Assembly (NCBI GenBank): GCA_003255065.1
Contig: QAOA01001051.1
Location: 80,867 to 144,866, forward strand
DNA from: Cercis canadensis
Taxonomy: Eukaryota > Streptophyta > Magnoliopsida > Fabales > Fabaceae
DNA length: 64,000 nucleotides
Direction: 5' to 3'
Below the pieces are notes generated by a model. That model did not search any database and was not told the origin of the DNA. It saw nothing but the letters and a program-made list of their open reading frames with translations. Shown here in pieces: positions 22,453 through 34,359 of the stretch (within the stretch, counting starts at the first letter, position 1; every line of letters starts with the position of its first letter). The position numbers and the translations under genes were made by a program.

Positions 22453-23898
22453 TGATGTTGCTTAACCAATTAAATTAAACTGAATCCCCTAATTAGAATG
22501 CAATAGAGGGCATAATCCGGGTTTATCTCACAAGGAATGCAATGTGTAATCAATAATTTCAAGTTAAAAATAAGGGATTGTAAAACAAGATCATAATAGT
22601 AAATTGCAGAATTAAACAAAGATTAATCCAATTGATTAAAGGCGTAACCTAGCTAGACATCCATCAAAAACTAGTTTGATTTATTCTAGATTAACATGAG
22701 TGATTAAGTCCTAATGCAACACTACTAATTGAGTTTAATCACAACTGAAATTTCTAATTATGATCAATTGTTCCTACTAAGTTATCACTCAGGATTCGAT
22801 TAACCACATACAATCACTAATCTTGTAATCACAAAGACTAAGCAATTAGTGATTAATCTAAAAATCGAACATCAATTAATGTATCATAGCTTCTTTAAAT
22901 TCTAACCACAGATTAAAGATTGATAAATCTAAATTATATTTCTTACTTCAATATCCATATAAATCACAAAGATCTCCATGAATTCATACAAAGATTAAAG
23001 CAAGACAGAAATTCAAAGAAGAAGAAATTGCATTAAGTTTAATCCAATTAAGAATATAATCTCAAAATAAAAATCGAATTTAATCAGGAGTCTAACTTGG
23101 TTACAAGGATTCTACTCCTCTATGGTCATGAGATCCAAGCTCCAATGGAGAAGTGCAGTCATAAATCAAAGAGCTCCAAAATTTTCAAGAGAGAAAACAA
23201 AAGCTGCCTAGTCTAGAAATGATAACTCGTCTGCCTCCTTTCTCTGCTTATAACTTCCTAACTTTCATGCATACCTAATTTACCCCTAACCTAGTTTAAA
23301 CCTCTGGACCTCAGCTTCAAATGGGCTTCGGTTTGGGCCTAATTGGGCCTAAATTGAGGAAGTTAAGCCCATTTAAGTCCATCTAGGTCCATATAGATCT
23401 CTAGACTAATCAGCCATTTTCAACAGGCAATAAGACCATCTTAACTTCATAATTTGTTGAACCGGCCTTCATAACAATTGAATCCCTACGCCTTAGCTTT
23501 CCAATGGGACTGATTTCAAGTCCATACAACATGCACAGCACAAGTTATGGTCCAAACACTACATGTGGGTCAGGATGCAGTGGCAGCAACTCTACTCTAA
23601 CTTCCGGGTTAAATTTGACCCACTGAACGTCTAAATTGGCCTTGAAGGTCTGAATTAAATTGTAGGTAATCCTCTTAGCTTTCCTACAAGGAAAAAATCA
23701 CAATTTTTAGACATCCAGAACTAAAGATATATCCAAAATACAGAATAGTGTCAAAACCCTAATAATGCTGAAAAACACACTTACGCCCAATTTGAACCTA
23801 ATTAATGAAATATGACCCAAGCCTAATCAAATAGGCCCAAAATAGGATTAGGAGGTTAAAAATGAGGATTAATTAATATATAAAAATATTGTTCATCA
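22453..23898 (-). mobile_element. Athila-type solo LTR, diverged relative of LTR X
   Basis: Read on the minus strand it starts TGATGAACAATATTTTT and can be followed alongside LTR X (26117-27823) through many shared words, for example GCATAACTTG-like, GTAGGAAAGCTAAG, GGCCCAATTAGGCCCAAACCG and TTGATGGATGT. It ends near GCAACATCA. No internal retrotransposon sequence adjoins it; both sides are copia 3' UTR/PPT, so it is best read as a solo LTR. Flanking 5-mers do not match, so edges or integrity are uncertain. It lacks the 14-bp minisatellite of LTR X. Confidence 0.6.
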
Positions 23899-24419
23899 GA
23901 CTACATAAGTCAAGTTTTACAGAAAATAAGTACTCCAGATTAATAATACACTATGTGGCCACAACAAGTGTCAAATATGAGCAAGTACCCCAAATAGGTC
24001 CACAACGGAAATACAAGTCCATCAGTAGTGCAGGAAATCATACCCGATAGGAGTATTGATATCATACATGTGAAGTACCCATATTTCCAATGACCTAACC
24101 TAACATGGAATGTAGGAAAAGAAAAAAACATACTAAAACAAGAATGTGATCACAACATGTAATTTACAACACAATGGCCTTGACATCTGCCCCAAAATGC
24201 TTACTAAGATTCAACACAATTTCTTGATATCACTTAGTGAGACTAGGTCCACAAATGTCTACACAAAATATGCCATAACCAATGCTATAATCAATAAATT
24301 TGCGTGCATTAAAAATTATATGGCAATAACAATAATAGCAACAATATACACAATGTCTCAAGACAAAACAAAACACAATGTTGCTATAAAAACACAAAAC
24401 GATCCCTAAATAACCCCAA
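23899..24419 (-). other. 3' UTR of the copia element
   Basis: This non-coding stretch lies between the end of the copia RNase H region and the inserted Athila-type LTR. Nothing else is recognised in its 520 bases. Confidence 0.5.
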
Positions 24420-25670
24420 ACTCCCACTAATCTAGGGCATCAAGAGATCTCACTATTCTTATAAGGGTAACATGATTCTTGAAAATTTTAACAAGCACAT
24501 CTTTAGTTAAGAGATCCGCAACCATGAGCTTTGTAGGCAAATACTTGACTCAAGTCTCAAGCTCACGAATCTTCTCTCTAACATACATGTATTTAATGTC
24601 AAAGTGCTTCGTGCGTTTAGAGCTCTTGTGACTCTGAAAGGAACTCACAGCAATAGAGTTATCACAATATATGGTCAATGGCCTAGAAATACTCTCCATA
24701 ACACGAAATCTAGTAATCATATTCCTTAACCATATTAACTAACGAGTGGCTTCATAACAGGCCACATACTTTGCCTCCATAGTTGAGTCAGTCACACGCA
24801 TTTGCTTATCACTTTTCCATGAAATGGCTCCTTCTACCATCAAAAAAATGTATCCTGAAGTAGATGTCAGATCGTCATCACAACCCCCATGATCAGAATT
24901 AGAATAGCCTATCACCTCAAGGTAATCAGACTTCCTATAAGAAAGCATGTAGTCTTTGGCACCTTGCAAATACCTCATCACTTTCTTTGCAACTTGCCAA
25001 TGACCTGCTCTAAGATTGATCAAGTATCTCACTAATACACCAACTGCAAATGCAATATCAAGTCATGTACAAACTTGAGCATACATAAGACTACCAATAG
25101 CAGAAGCATAAGGTACCTTCTCCATTGTAGCTTTCTCAACATCATTTTCAAGACACTGGGCTTTTGAAAGTCCATCTCCTTTTTGAACATGTGTAGCACA
25201 TGGATTGCAAGAATCCATATTAAACCTCCTTAAAATCATCTCTATGTAAGCCTTCTGAGACAAGCCAAGAAAACCCTGGGATCTATGATGAATTTCTATG
25301 CAAAGAATAAAGGCTGCATCCCCAAGATCCTTCATGTCAAAATGGGTTGACAACATATACTTAGTCTCATGTAGCAGACTCATATCATTGCTAGCTAGGA
25401 GAATGTCATCAACATACAACACAAGTATGATGAACTTACTCTCACTATTCTTTAGGTAAATGCACTGGTCAACAACATTTTTTTTGAAGCCAAGAGAACT
25501 GATAATTTCATCAAATTTCAGATACCATTGTCTAGAGGCATGTTTCAACCCATATATAGATCTCTTTAGTTTACACACCAAGTTCTCTATACCTTGTTCT
25601 ATGAAATCATCTGGCTGGTTCATGTATACACTTTCAAACAAATCTCCATTCAAGAAAGCAGTTTTAACAT
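24420..25670 (-). pseudogene. pol: Ty1/copia RT-RNase H fragment, broken
   Basis: On the minus strand the reading begins at VKTAFLNGDLFESVYMNQP, the classic copia RT start. It continues with KLKRSIYGLKHASRQWY and the intact catalytic LYVDDILLAS (near 25400), then YASAIGSLMYA. RNase H follows at 24739-25032 (MRYLQGAKDYML, GYSNSDHGGCDDD, STMEAKYVA). The tail (SKRTKHFDIKYMYVREKI and KYLPTKLMVADLLTK) lies at about 24480-24640 after a TAG stop at 24739. Another stop near 25063 separates RT and RNase H. Everything upstream (gag, protease, integrase) is missing because the sequence meets an Ogre-type LTR end at 25671. Confidence 0.85.
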
Positions 25671-26116
25671 TGTCACTCGAAGGTCGCTACGACTCGAATG
25701 ACGGAATTAGAAAAAAAAAATAGTTTTCCAAAAGAAAACTTGGAGTTGCCACCAATTGTATTAAGCAAATGGGGAACAATTAGAAAACTCCTTTTTAATT
25801 TAAAAAAAATGGTCTCTTGCTCCTAGCAGAGCCCAAATATATTTTTTATATGCGGTACAAGTGCATGATTTTAAGTGTTACAAGACTTGTCTCAGGGAAA
25901 TGGACTTTAATTACATTAGAAAAAAATAAAGTAAGATAAACGAAAGTCTCTTGCTCCTAGCAGAGCCCTCCAACTTGCCCACGACCATAATCACTCATGC
26001 TCATATGTCAAATTGCTCAAGGAAACACCAAATTCAAGTTAAAAGATTCATAACCAAATATCATCATCTCAAGTATATCTCACCTTAAGCATACAGGAAA
26101 GATCCCGAGTGACACC
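25671..26116 (-). mobile_element. Ogre/Tat-type LTR end fragment (element C, minus strand)
   Basis: From 25671 the sequence TGTCACTCGAAGGTCGCTAC matches, as the reverse complement, the end of the LTR of element A (GTAGCGACC... versus TATAGCGACCTCC...). It keeps GAATGAC and TTGCCACCAATTGTATT nearby, as in A (TCGCCACCAATTGTATT on that strand). It holds two copies of TCTCTTGCTCCTAGCAGAGCC (25811 and 25947). It is cut by the X1 LTR at 26117. Only the LTR 3' part is present. Confidence 0.6.
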
Positions 26117-27823
26117 TAATAATCACACTTTTTATACAGTAAATAACCCTTATATTTATTCTCTTAAACCTATTTTGGGTCTATTTGATTGGGCTTGGGC
26201 CGCATTTCATTTGTTGGTTTCCAATTGGGCTTAATTGTGTTTTTCAGCATTACTATGAACTTTACACTTTCTTTGTATTTTGAGCATAACTTGAGTTCTA
26301 GACATCTAAAAATTGTTAATCTTACATTGTAGGAAATCTAATAGAATTATCTACAACTTTGATTCAGAGCTCAAAAGCTAATTTGGATGTCTGGTGGGTC
26401 ATTTTTAGCTTGGAAGTTATCCCAGAGATGCTGTCACTAGATCCTGACCCAGGTGAAGAGATTGAGACATAACTTGGGCTGTGGGTGTTGTCTAGACCTG
26501 AAATGAGTACCATTAGAAAGCTAAGACATAGAGCTTAAACGCTCATGAAGACCGGTTCTCCAAATTATGGCATTTTAATGGTAAGTTTACCTATCAAAGT
26601 CAATTGATGGGTCCAAAGAGCTGTTTAGACCTAAATGGGCCTAACTCCCTCATTCCAAGCCCAATTAGGCCCAATTAAAGCTGAGGCCCATGAGTTTAAA
26701 TCTAACCTATGGGTAATTTGGGTGTGCATTTAATTCTGAAGGTTATAACTAGGTTAAGGAGGCAGATGTTTTCAGCATTCTAGGCTAGACAACTTTTAAA
26801 CATTTTTCTTTGCCTCTTTTGTTCATTGTGGAGACTCATTAATTTATGGCTTTCTTTCTCCATTAGAGCTCGAATTTGATGACAATGGAAGAGTAGAACC
26901 TTGGTAACCAAACTAGACTACTCATGGAATTCGGTTTGATTTTGAGATTATGTACTTAATTGAATTAAGTTTAATGCAATTGTGTTCATCTTTGGATTTC
27001 TGCATTGTCTTGATTTTTATATGGATTATGGAGATTTCTATTGTTCTTATGAATGTTGAGGTGTGAAATAGAATTTAGATTGATTGATCTTTAATTTTGT
27101 TGCATGAATCCATTAAGGGTTTGCTAATTGAAGTTCAGTTTTAGGTTAAGCAACGCATTACTAATTTTGTGTGATTATAAAGATTAGTGATGAATGTGGT
27201 TAAATCAGATTCTAAATGATAATTCAGTAGGAACACTTAGTCATAATTAGAGATTTCGGTTGTGACTAAATTCAATTAGTAGTGTTGAGTGGTGCATTAA
27301 GACTCAATTAACCATGTTCAATCTAGGATGAATCAAACCGGATCTTGATGGATGTTTAGCTAGGTTGCATTTTTATCAATAGATTTAATCCATGTTTAAT
27401 TCTGTAATTTAATATTTGACAATATATTCTGTGATTTAAAATCCCCTGTTAGTAAACTTGAGTTTGTTAATTAGTCATTGCATTCTTTAGATTGATTGTT
27501 TTGTTAAATTTTGATTACTTTTTGTCGATTATTTTATATCCATTAATTTTTGTCCATTATTTTCTGTCCATTACTTTATGTCTATGACTTTCTGTCGATT
27601 AATTTTTGTCGATTACTTTCTATCCATTACTTTCGGTTTACCACTTTCATTTACTTTTTGTTGATTACTTCTGCAAATCAAACCCCTTGTTAATTAAATT
27701 CCCTAATTTGATTCCCTAATTAGAGTGGTCCAATGGTTTGACTCGGTGTTACCTTATGCTACAAGTGGCTTTGGTAAACTTGATATAAATTGATTTAATT
27801 TGATTAGCCTTGGCAGCTCATCA
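26117..27823 (+). mobile_element. 5' LTR of Athila-type element X1
   Basis: It starts TAATAATCACAC (TG changed to TA) and ends CAGCTCATCA six bases before a PBS, giving 1707 bp. It is closely similar to 32868-34359, its partner. It holds two successive copies of a module with CATAACTTG and GAAAGCTAAG-like words (26284 and 26468) and a 14-bp minisatellite (27513-27672). Confidence 0.85.
27513..27672 (+). repeat. 14-bp minisatellite in LTR X1
   Basis: About 11-12 copies of a unit close to GATTACTTTCTGTC, with one shorter unit. Copy number differs between LTRs: about seven before the break in the 3' LTR, about six at 48680-48752, and none in 41304-42708 or 22453-23898. Confidence 0.85.
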
Positions 27824-27828
27824 AATTT

Positions 27829-27846
27829 TGGCGCCATTGCTGGGGA
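27829..27846 (+). other. primer binding site of element X1
   Basis: TGGCGCCATTGCTGGGGA equals the Athila PBS TGGCGCCGTTGCCGGGGA with two transitions. That PBS is usually assigned to tRNA-Asp (family knowledge). The leader to the gag ATG at 28121 has no other feature I recognise. Confidence 0.85.
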
Positions 27847-28120
27847 CCATTCTAGTTTTGATCAATCTTATTAGTAGCGTAATTGACTGACTGTTAGCTT
27901 TTTTATTAACCCTTCATTAACCCCTTTTGTTGATTTTTTATTTGATTTTTGAGTTCTATTTTTATCTAGATTTCATTATGTGGTGGTCTCACATTTTTTA
28001 AAATGTTTAGATACTTCAACTAGCCCTATTTTTAGTGTATTTTTACCTCCGTTTAGTGCTTTTTGTATGTTTTGGTTTTAGTCCATTTCTGTCACTTTTG
28101 TGTACCTTTTTGTATGGTGC

Positions 28121-30806
28121 ATGACTAGGTCCTCCTGCAGTGATTTTTGTGATTTGGATTTTGAAATTGATAAAACTTTCTATAGCTTGCAAAGGAAATC
28201 TAGGAGAAAACTAGTTGATAGTTCTGTTGATAGTCTTATTGCTAATTTTGTTGATAGTCTTGCTGCTAGTCCTGTTCATAATCCTGCTATTGATAATCTT
28301 GTTGAAAGTCTTATTAATAGTCTTATTAATTCTGTTATTAATATGGCTGAATATAACATGCATGCTAGAATTCTTAAGTAATTAGCTACCCCTGATGTTG
28401 CTTATCAACCCTTAGGGATTCAATATCCTAAACTTGATATTGCTTTTGAACTCAAATCTGGATTGATACACTTGCTTCCAAAGTTCCATGGCCTTGCAGG
28501 TGAGGATCCCCATAAGAATCTAAAAGAATTCCATGTGGTATGTTCAACAATGAAGCCACAAGGGACTACTGAGGAGCACATCAAATTGAGGGCATTTCCT
28601 TTCTTCCTTGCGGATGCAACCAAGGATTGGCTCTATTACCTTTTCAAGGTTCAGTGAGGAATTAGAATGACATGAAGAGCCTATTCTTGGAGAAGTTCTT
28701 CCCTGTCTCTAGGACCACTGCAATCCAAAAAGACATTTGTGGCATAAGACAACTTCCAGGAGATACCTTGCATGAATACTGGGAGAGATTCAAGAAGTTG
28801 TGCTTAAGCTACCCTCACCATCAAATTAGTGACCAACTTTTAATTCAATATTTTTTTATGAAGGTCTAATGTCTATGGAGAGGAGTATGATTGATGCTGC
28901 TAGTGGAGGAGCATTGGTGGACAAAACCCCAAAGGCTGCTAGGAATCTAATTGCTAATATGGTTGCTAATTCCTAACAGTTTGGAGTTCAGATGCTTCCT
29001 ACCACTAAAGGAGTCAATAAGGTTGTTGCTTCCCCCACTGACCAACAGAGAATGAAGCATAGACTTGATGAGTTGACCTCTTTGGTGCGGCAATTGGCAG
29101 TTGGACAACAAGTGCCTGTACAAGGCCCTGCAAGTATGTGTGGCATTTGCTCTTGTTCATCTCATCCCACAGATGTCTGCCCTACACTTCAGGATGGTGG
29201 TTCTGTGTTTCAAGACACTTTTGTAGTTGCAGTAGGTGTCTTTCCTAATAAACCACAATACCAACCATAACAACAGTCTAAATATGATCCATACTCCAAC
29301 ACCTATAACCCTGGTTTGAGAGATCATCCAAATTATAAGTATGGTAATGCAGCCCCACAACAACAGCCAACACAGCAATACAGACAACCATTCCAGCCAC
29401 AAAACCAATTCCAGCAAGCACTTAGGCAAAACCAGTTTCAACCAAATAGGCAACCATTCCAGCAGCCTATGCAACAAGCTAGTACCTCAGCCATAAAACC
29501 CGAGCTTTCAATTGAGGACTTGGTCAAGTAGATGACGGCTAGCAAAATTCAATTCCAACAAAGGATAGAGGCCACTATACAAAATTTAGAGGTCCAGATT
29601 GGACAATTGGCATCCTTAGTGAGTCAACTGTAGTCCCAAGGTTTTGGCCAGCTTCCTACGCAAACAGTTCCCAATTCAAATGGGAAGAATGTGAGTGCCA
29701 TTATGCTGAGGTCTGGCAAATCTGTGCAAGTGCCAACTAAGCATAAACCTGCAAGCAAGCCACAGCCGGCAGAGACAACAGTTCCTGATTCAGCGACCCT
29801 TGAATTCGAGAGCAAGCAGCCTATAGTAGCTATTCCCTTTCCACAGAGAGCCACTCAATCCAAGAAGACAAATGAGGCTGAGAAGGATAGAGAGCTTCTT
29901 GAGACCTTCAGGAAAGTGGAAGTCAACATTCCATTGTTGGATGTCATCAAGCAAATTTTGAAATACGCTAAGTTCTTTAAGGAATTATGCACCCAGAGGA
30001 GGCGGCTGAAGGGTAATGAGAGAATTAGCATGAGTCAGAATGTTTCAGCCTTCATTCAGCCAATGCCTCAGAAATGCAAAGATTCAGGGACTTTCACAAT
30101 TCCATGCATCATAGACAATTACAGATTTGAGCATGTCATGCTAGATTTAGGTGCTTCCATAAATGTAATGCCTATGTCTACTTTTAGTTCTCTGGGAGTT
30201 GGACCTTTGAGTGTCACAGGAGTTGTGATTTAGTTGGCTAATAAGAGCAGTTCATATCCAGTTGGACTGATTGAAGATGTGTTGGTAAGGGTTGATGAAT
30301 TGATTTTCCCTGCGAATTTCTACATTCTGGAGATGGAGAGGGAGTCACAAAATAGCAAGACTCCACTCATTTTAGGAAGGCCTTTCCTCAAGACAGCACG
30401 AACCAAGATCGACGTGTATGCGAGAATTCTATCCATGGAGTTTGGAGATTCTGTTGTGTAATTTAATATTATTGATGCTATGAAGCATCCCATGGACGAG
30501 CATTCTGTTTTCAATATTGATGTGATTGATTATCTAGTTGGGGATGTGTATGAGGAGTTATGTGTTGATTTCCCTAATTTTGTGAGTTTAGAAAATTTTG
30601 TCAAGTGTCATTCATGTGTTAATTGTGATGGTGATATGAGTTGTGCTATTTGTGATGAGATTTCTGCATTCTTGAGAGATGGTGATTTTGGGGATTCTGG
30701 TGAATCTGGGTCTACAAATTTTGAAGAAGACTCTCAAGGGACAACCCAAGGTGAACCTAACAAGGGTCTTACGGTCAATTCTGTACTCTTTCCTACTTTG
30801 ACATAA
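28121..30806 (+). pseudogene. gag: gag-protease of Athila-type element X1, broken
   Basis: The ATG at 28121 (MTRSSCSDFCDLDFEI) is the first real start; an upstream GTG-initiated extension is not needed. Athila gag words follow: LIHLLPKFHGLAGEDPHK, KAFPF-like RAFPFFLADATKDWLYY, FLEKFFPVSRTTAIQKDICG and TLHEYWERFKKLC. A zinc knuckle CGICSCSSHPTDVC (CX2CX4HX4C) is near 29140. The protease has LDLGASINVMP (catalytic Asp kept, near 30150) and PLILGRPFLKTARTKIDV. Two frame changes lie before 28900. After that one frame stays open to 30806 apart from stops near 28976, 29268, 29529, 29631, 30231 and 30459, most of them readable as CAA/CAG to TAA/TAG. No RT follows, which is abnormal for an autonomous element. 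Confidence 0.85.
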
Positions 30807-31592
30807 CCTTATTTTAATTGTGAGCTTGCTGAAAGGTTGTTCCAACATGACCCTAAGCTTGTAGTTATGATGTATGTATATGGTAATTTAGGCACTAATA
30901 TTGATGGGTTAGATGATTTCATGCTCATTACTTCTTCACATGCTAGAGCACTAGGTATAGGTCATATTAGAATCTTAGTTGCAAGTGAATATTTTAATGT
31001 TGATGGGGCAAGTATGGGTAATACATGGGCTGTCCAAGCCAACCATTGGCAAAACTATTCTTTGAATGGAAAGAAAAAGATGTTGGTGTTTACTAATTCT
31101 TTGCAAGAATCTAAGTTGCTTCTTGAGCCTTGCATGAACATGAACATGAATAACATGTTGCATGACACTAATGTATTTTGTGAAAATGGACTTGTGCATG
31201 GTTGTTATGTGCTTAAATTTGTTACACCTACTTGCTTGCTTACTTTTAGGCTCATGTATGGGAACCATGGATGGTTGACTATACCTAACAAGGTTTTTCA
31301 TGTTTCTCATGTCTTAGGTAAGATTGTAAATTCTTTGTTGCACATTCCCCTTGGTGACATTTTAATTGTTTATTTTGTTGGATTTTTAAATCAAGGGCTA
31401 AATTTAGTTGTTTCTAGTTCTACATTGTTTGCTTCATTATTTCTTTTATGCCCTTATATGTTTTTATGCTTTTATGTTATTCATAAGATTTTCAATTTTG
31501 TTTTGTCTTTTAAGGGTTTTGTGAGAATGGTCTTTGACCCGGATATCTTGTTTTGCTTGTTGCAAATAAAAAGGAAGGAACTTGGTTGCTAA
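30807..31592 (+). pseudogene. in-frame extension after protease in X1, function unknown
   Basis: I do not recognise this region. It stays in the same frame as gag-protease after a single TAA at 30804-30806 and runs 262 codons to 31592. It begins PYFNCELAERLFQHDPKL and is followed by a part with mixed composition (FMLITSSHARALGIGHIR) and then a T-rich part that translates as a strongly hydrophobic stretch around 31390-31510, which could be membrane segments or only T-rich DNA. In normal Athila elements RT, RNase H and integrase stand here; none of their motifs is present. Whether it was ever translated is open. The frame continuity with gag is the only argument for coding. Confidence 0.4.
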
Positions 31593-32850
31593 CCGATGAA
31601 GATGATACCAGCTTGAAGGGAGTTCATTTCTATTTTCTGTAATTATTTTTATTTCTGTTTGTTGTTTTCTGTTTCTGTTTTCAATTCCGTTTTGTTGTTT
31701 TATTTGTCATTCTGCATGTTATTCTATCTTTCTTCTTATATTTTCAATAACACTTTAAGAATTGTAGAGTTTGTGAGCTTGAAATAATTACAATTTTGAG
31801 GTTTCTAGCATGATTAAATAAATTTCTAGCATCTCTTAGTTTACTAATTTGGTGATAGAAATTGATTTGATGGATTGAGCTTGATAATGCATACCTAGTG
31901 AGTTTTTGATCCTATTGTCATTCTCTATTTCTTTCTTGTGTGATGAAGGTCATCTTCTCTTGGTTCTAGCTAGTTAGCCAAATAGCCTACCTAACATTTT
32001 CCTTTGATTTTTCCCCTTGAGCCTAATTATTCTTATTCTTTCATTTAGCTCATTGCAAGCCTTTAGTGTAAAACCATATTTTTACCAACCTTAGGGAATA
32101 TGAAAGCATTGATATTTGATGAGTTCTTATTTGTTCGGGATGAACAAAGTTCTAACTGTGGGGGAGAATTTGTGAAATTTGAAAGGCATGACAATTGGCT
32201 ATGTGAATTGAAAAGACAAAGAAAATAAAATAAAGAAATTCTGTTAAAAGAAAAAAAGAAAAGAAATGCAAAAAGAGAATAAAAGTATTGGGTTTGTCTT
32301 CCAAAGAGGAAGGATGTATAAAGAAAAGAAAAAAAAATTGCATAGAGCTTTTGGGTGAATTTTTATGCTTAGTGTTTGTTTTGATTCATCATTCTCAATG
32401 TTCTCATGCTCTCTTTGGTTTTAATTTGTCATATTCATATTATCTATTTCATTCATTTCCTTTTTTTTGCCCCCATTACATTTTTAAATAAAGTCCTTCT
32501 GATTTGTACATGCATGTGTTTGAAGTAGTGGAGATTAGAAAATAAACAAACTTATGGTAGTGCAATTTGTTATTAGTTGTTTTTGAGTGAAACACTTGAG
32601 GGATTGAGAGTGTATATTGTGAGGCTCTATCATTTTTAGTCTATTCAATTCTATTGAAATTATCATGCTTGTTAGTTAAAATTGCAAGGAATAAATTTAT
32701 GAGTGTCTTTGATTCTTTTAAGTTTTGATTGTTCATCTTGCTCACTTAATTTTTGTATTTTTGAAAGTTGTTGTTATTTGCAAATGTCCCTCAGTTGTTT
32801 TCCTTGTTCCCTAGTTTTACTTCTAGTTTGCCCGGGACAAGCAAATGATA
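31593..32850 (+). other. 3' UTR of element X1
   Basis: T-rich non-coding stretch of about 1.26 kb. It has TTTCTGTTTT-like runs near 31640-31700 resembling those after pol in element Y (37180-37290). No ORF is supported. Confidence 0.6.
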
Positions 32851-32866
32851 AGTGTGGAGGGGGGAT
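32851..32866 (+). other. polypurine tract of element X1
   Basis: AGTGTGGAGGGGGGAT lies directly before TTGATAATCACAC, the start of the 3' LTR. It is the typical Athila PPT form. Confidence 0.8.
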
Positions 32867-32867
32867 T

Positions 32868-34359
32868 TGATAATCACACTTTTTATATAGTAAATAACAC
32901 TCATATTTAGTCTTTTAAACCTCTTTTGGGCCTATTTGATTGGGCTTAGGCCGCATTTCATTTGTTGGTTTCCAATTGGGCTTAATTGTGTTTTTTGGCA
33001 TTACTGGGGAACTTTACACTATCTCTGTATTTTGAGCATAACTTGACTTCTAGAAAACTGAAAATTGTGAATCTTACCTTGTAAGAAAGCTAAGCGAATT
33101 ATCTACAACTTTGATTCAGAGCTCAAAAGCTAATTCGGATATCCAATGGGTCATTTTTAGCTTAGAAGTCAGCCTAGAGATGCTATCGCTGGATCCTAAC
33201 CTGGGTGAAGAGATTGAGCCATAACTTAGTCTGTGGGTGTCATATGGACCTGAAATGGGTACTATTGGAAAGCTGAGGCATAGACCTTAAACACTCATGA
33301 AGACCATTCCTCCAAATTATGGCGTTTTAATGATAATTTTGCCTATCAAAGTCAACTGATGGGTCCAGAGAGCTGTTTAGACTTAAATGGGCCTACCTCC
33401 CTCAATCCAAGCCCAATTAGGCCCAAACCGGGGCTCTATCAAAGCTGAGGTCCAGGAGTTTAAATATGACCTAAGGGTAATCTGGGTGTGCATTTAGTTC
33501 TGAGGGTTATAACTAGGTTAAGGAGGAAGATATTTTCAGCATTCTAGGCTAGACAACTTTTAGACATTTTTCTTTGCCTATTTTGTTCATTGTGGAGACT
33601 TAGTGATTTATGGCTTTCTTTTCCATTGGAGCTCGGATTTGATGACAATGGAAGAGTAGAACCTTGGTAACCAAGCTAGACTCCTCATGGAATTCGGTTT
33701 GATTTTGAGATTATGTACTTAATTGAATTAAGTTTAATACAATTGTGTTCATCTTTGGATTTCTGCATTGTCTTGATTTTTATATGGATTATGGAGATTT
33801 TTATTGTTCTTATGAATGTGGAGGTGTGAAATAAAATTTAGATTGATTGATCTTTAATTCTGTTGCAAGAATCCATTGAAGGTTTGCTAATTGAAGTTTG
33901 GTTTTAGGTTAAACAACTCATTACTAATTATGTGTGATTACAAAGATTAGTGATGCATGTGGTTAAATCGGATTCTGAATGATAATTCAGTATGACTCGA
34001 TTAGAGATTTTGGTTGTGACTAAATTCAATTAGTAGTGCTGCATTAAGACTCAATTAACCATGTTCAATCTAGGATAAATCAAACCGGTTCTTGATGGAT
34101 GTTTAGCTATAATGCATTTTTACCAATAGATTTAATCCCTGTTTAATTCTACAATTTAATATTTGACAATATATTCTGTGATTTAAAATCCCTTGTTAGT
34201 AAACTTGAAGTTGTTAATTAGTCATTGCATTCCTTGGATTGATTGCTTTGTTAAATTTTGATTACTTTTTGTCCATTACTTTCTGTCGATTATTTTCTGT
34301 CCATTACTTTCTGTTGATTATTTTCTGTCCATTACTTTCGATCGATTACTTTCCGTTGA
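32868..34359 (+). mobile_element. 3' LTR of element X1, truncated
   Basis: It starts TGATAATCACACTTTTTATAT and follows the 5' LTR closely until the 14-bp minisatellite. It stops there and joins pol of element Y. About 150-200 bases of the LTR end, including the CAGCTCATCA terminus, are missing. Confidence 0.85.
34260..34359 (+). repeat. 14-bp minisatellite at the X1/Y junction
   Basis: Seven copies close to CATTACTTTCTGTC or GATTACTTTCTGTC. The last unit runs into GATTCTGGATGTGG, the first recognisable pol codons of element Y. The breakpoint therefore lies in the repeat. Confidence 0.85.

Noticed and set aside
24146..24409. 87-codon plus-strand ORF
   Set aside because: It lies in the copia 3' UTR on the opposite strand and has no family.
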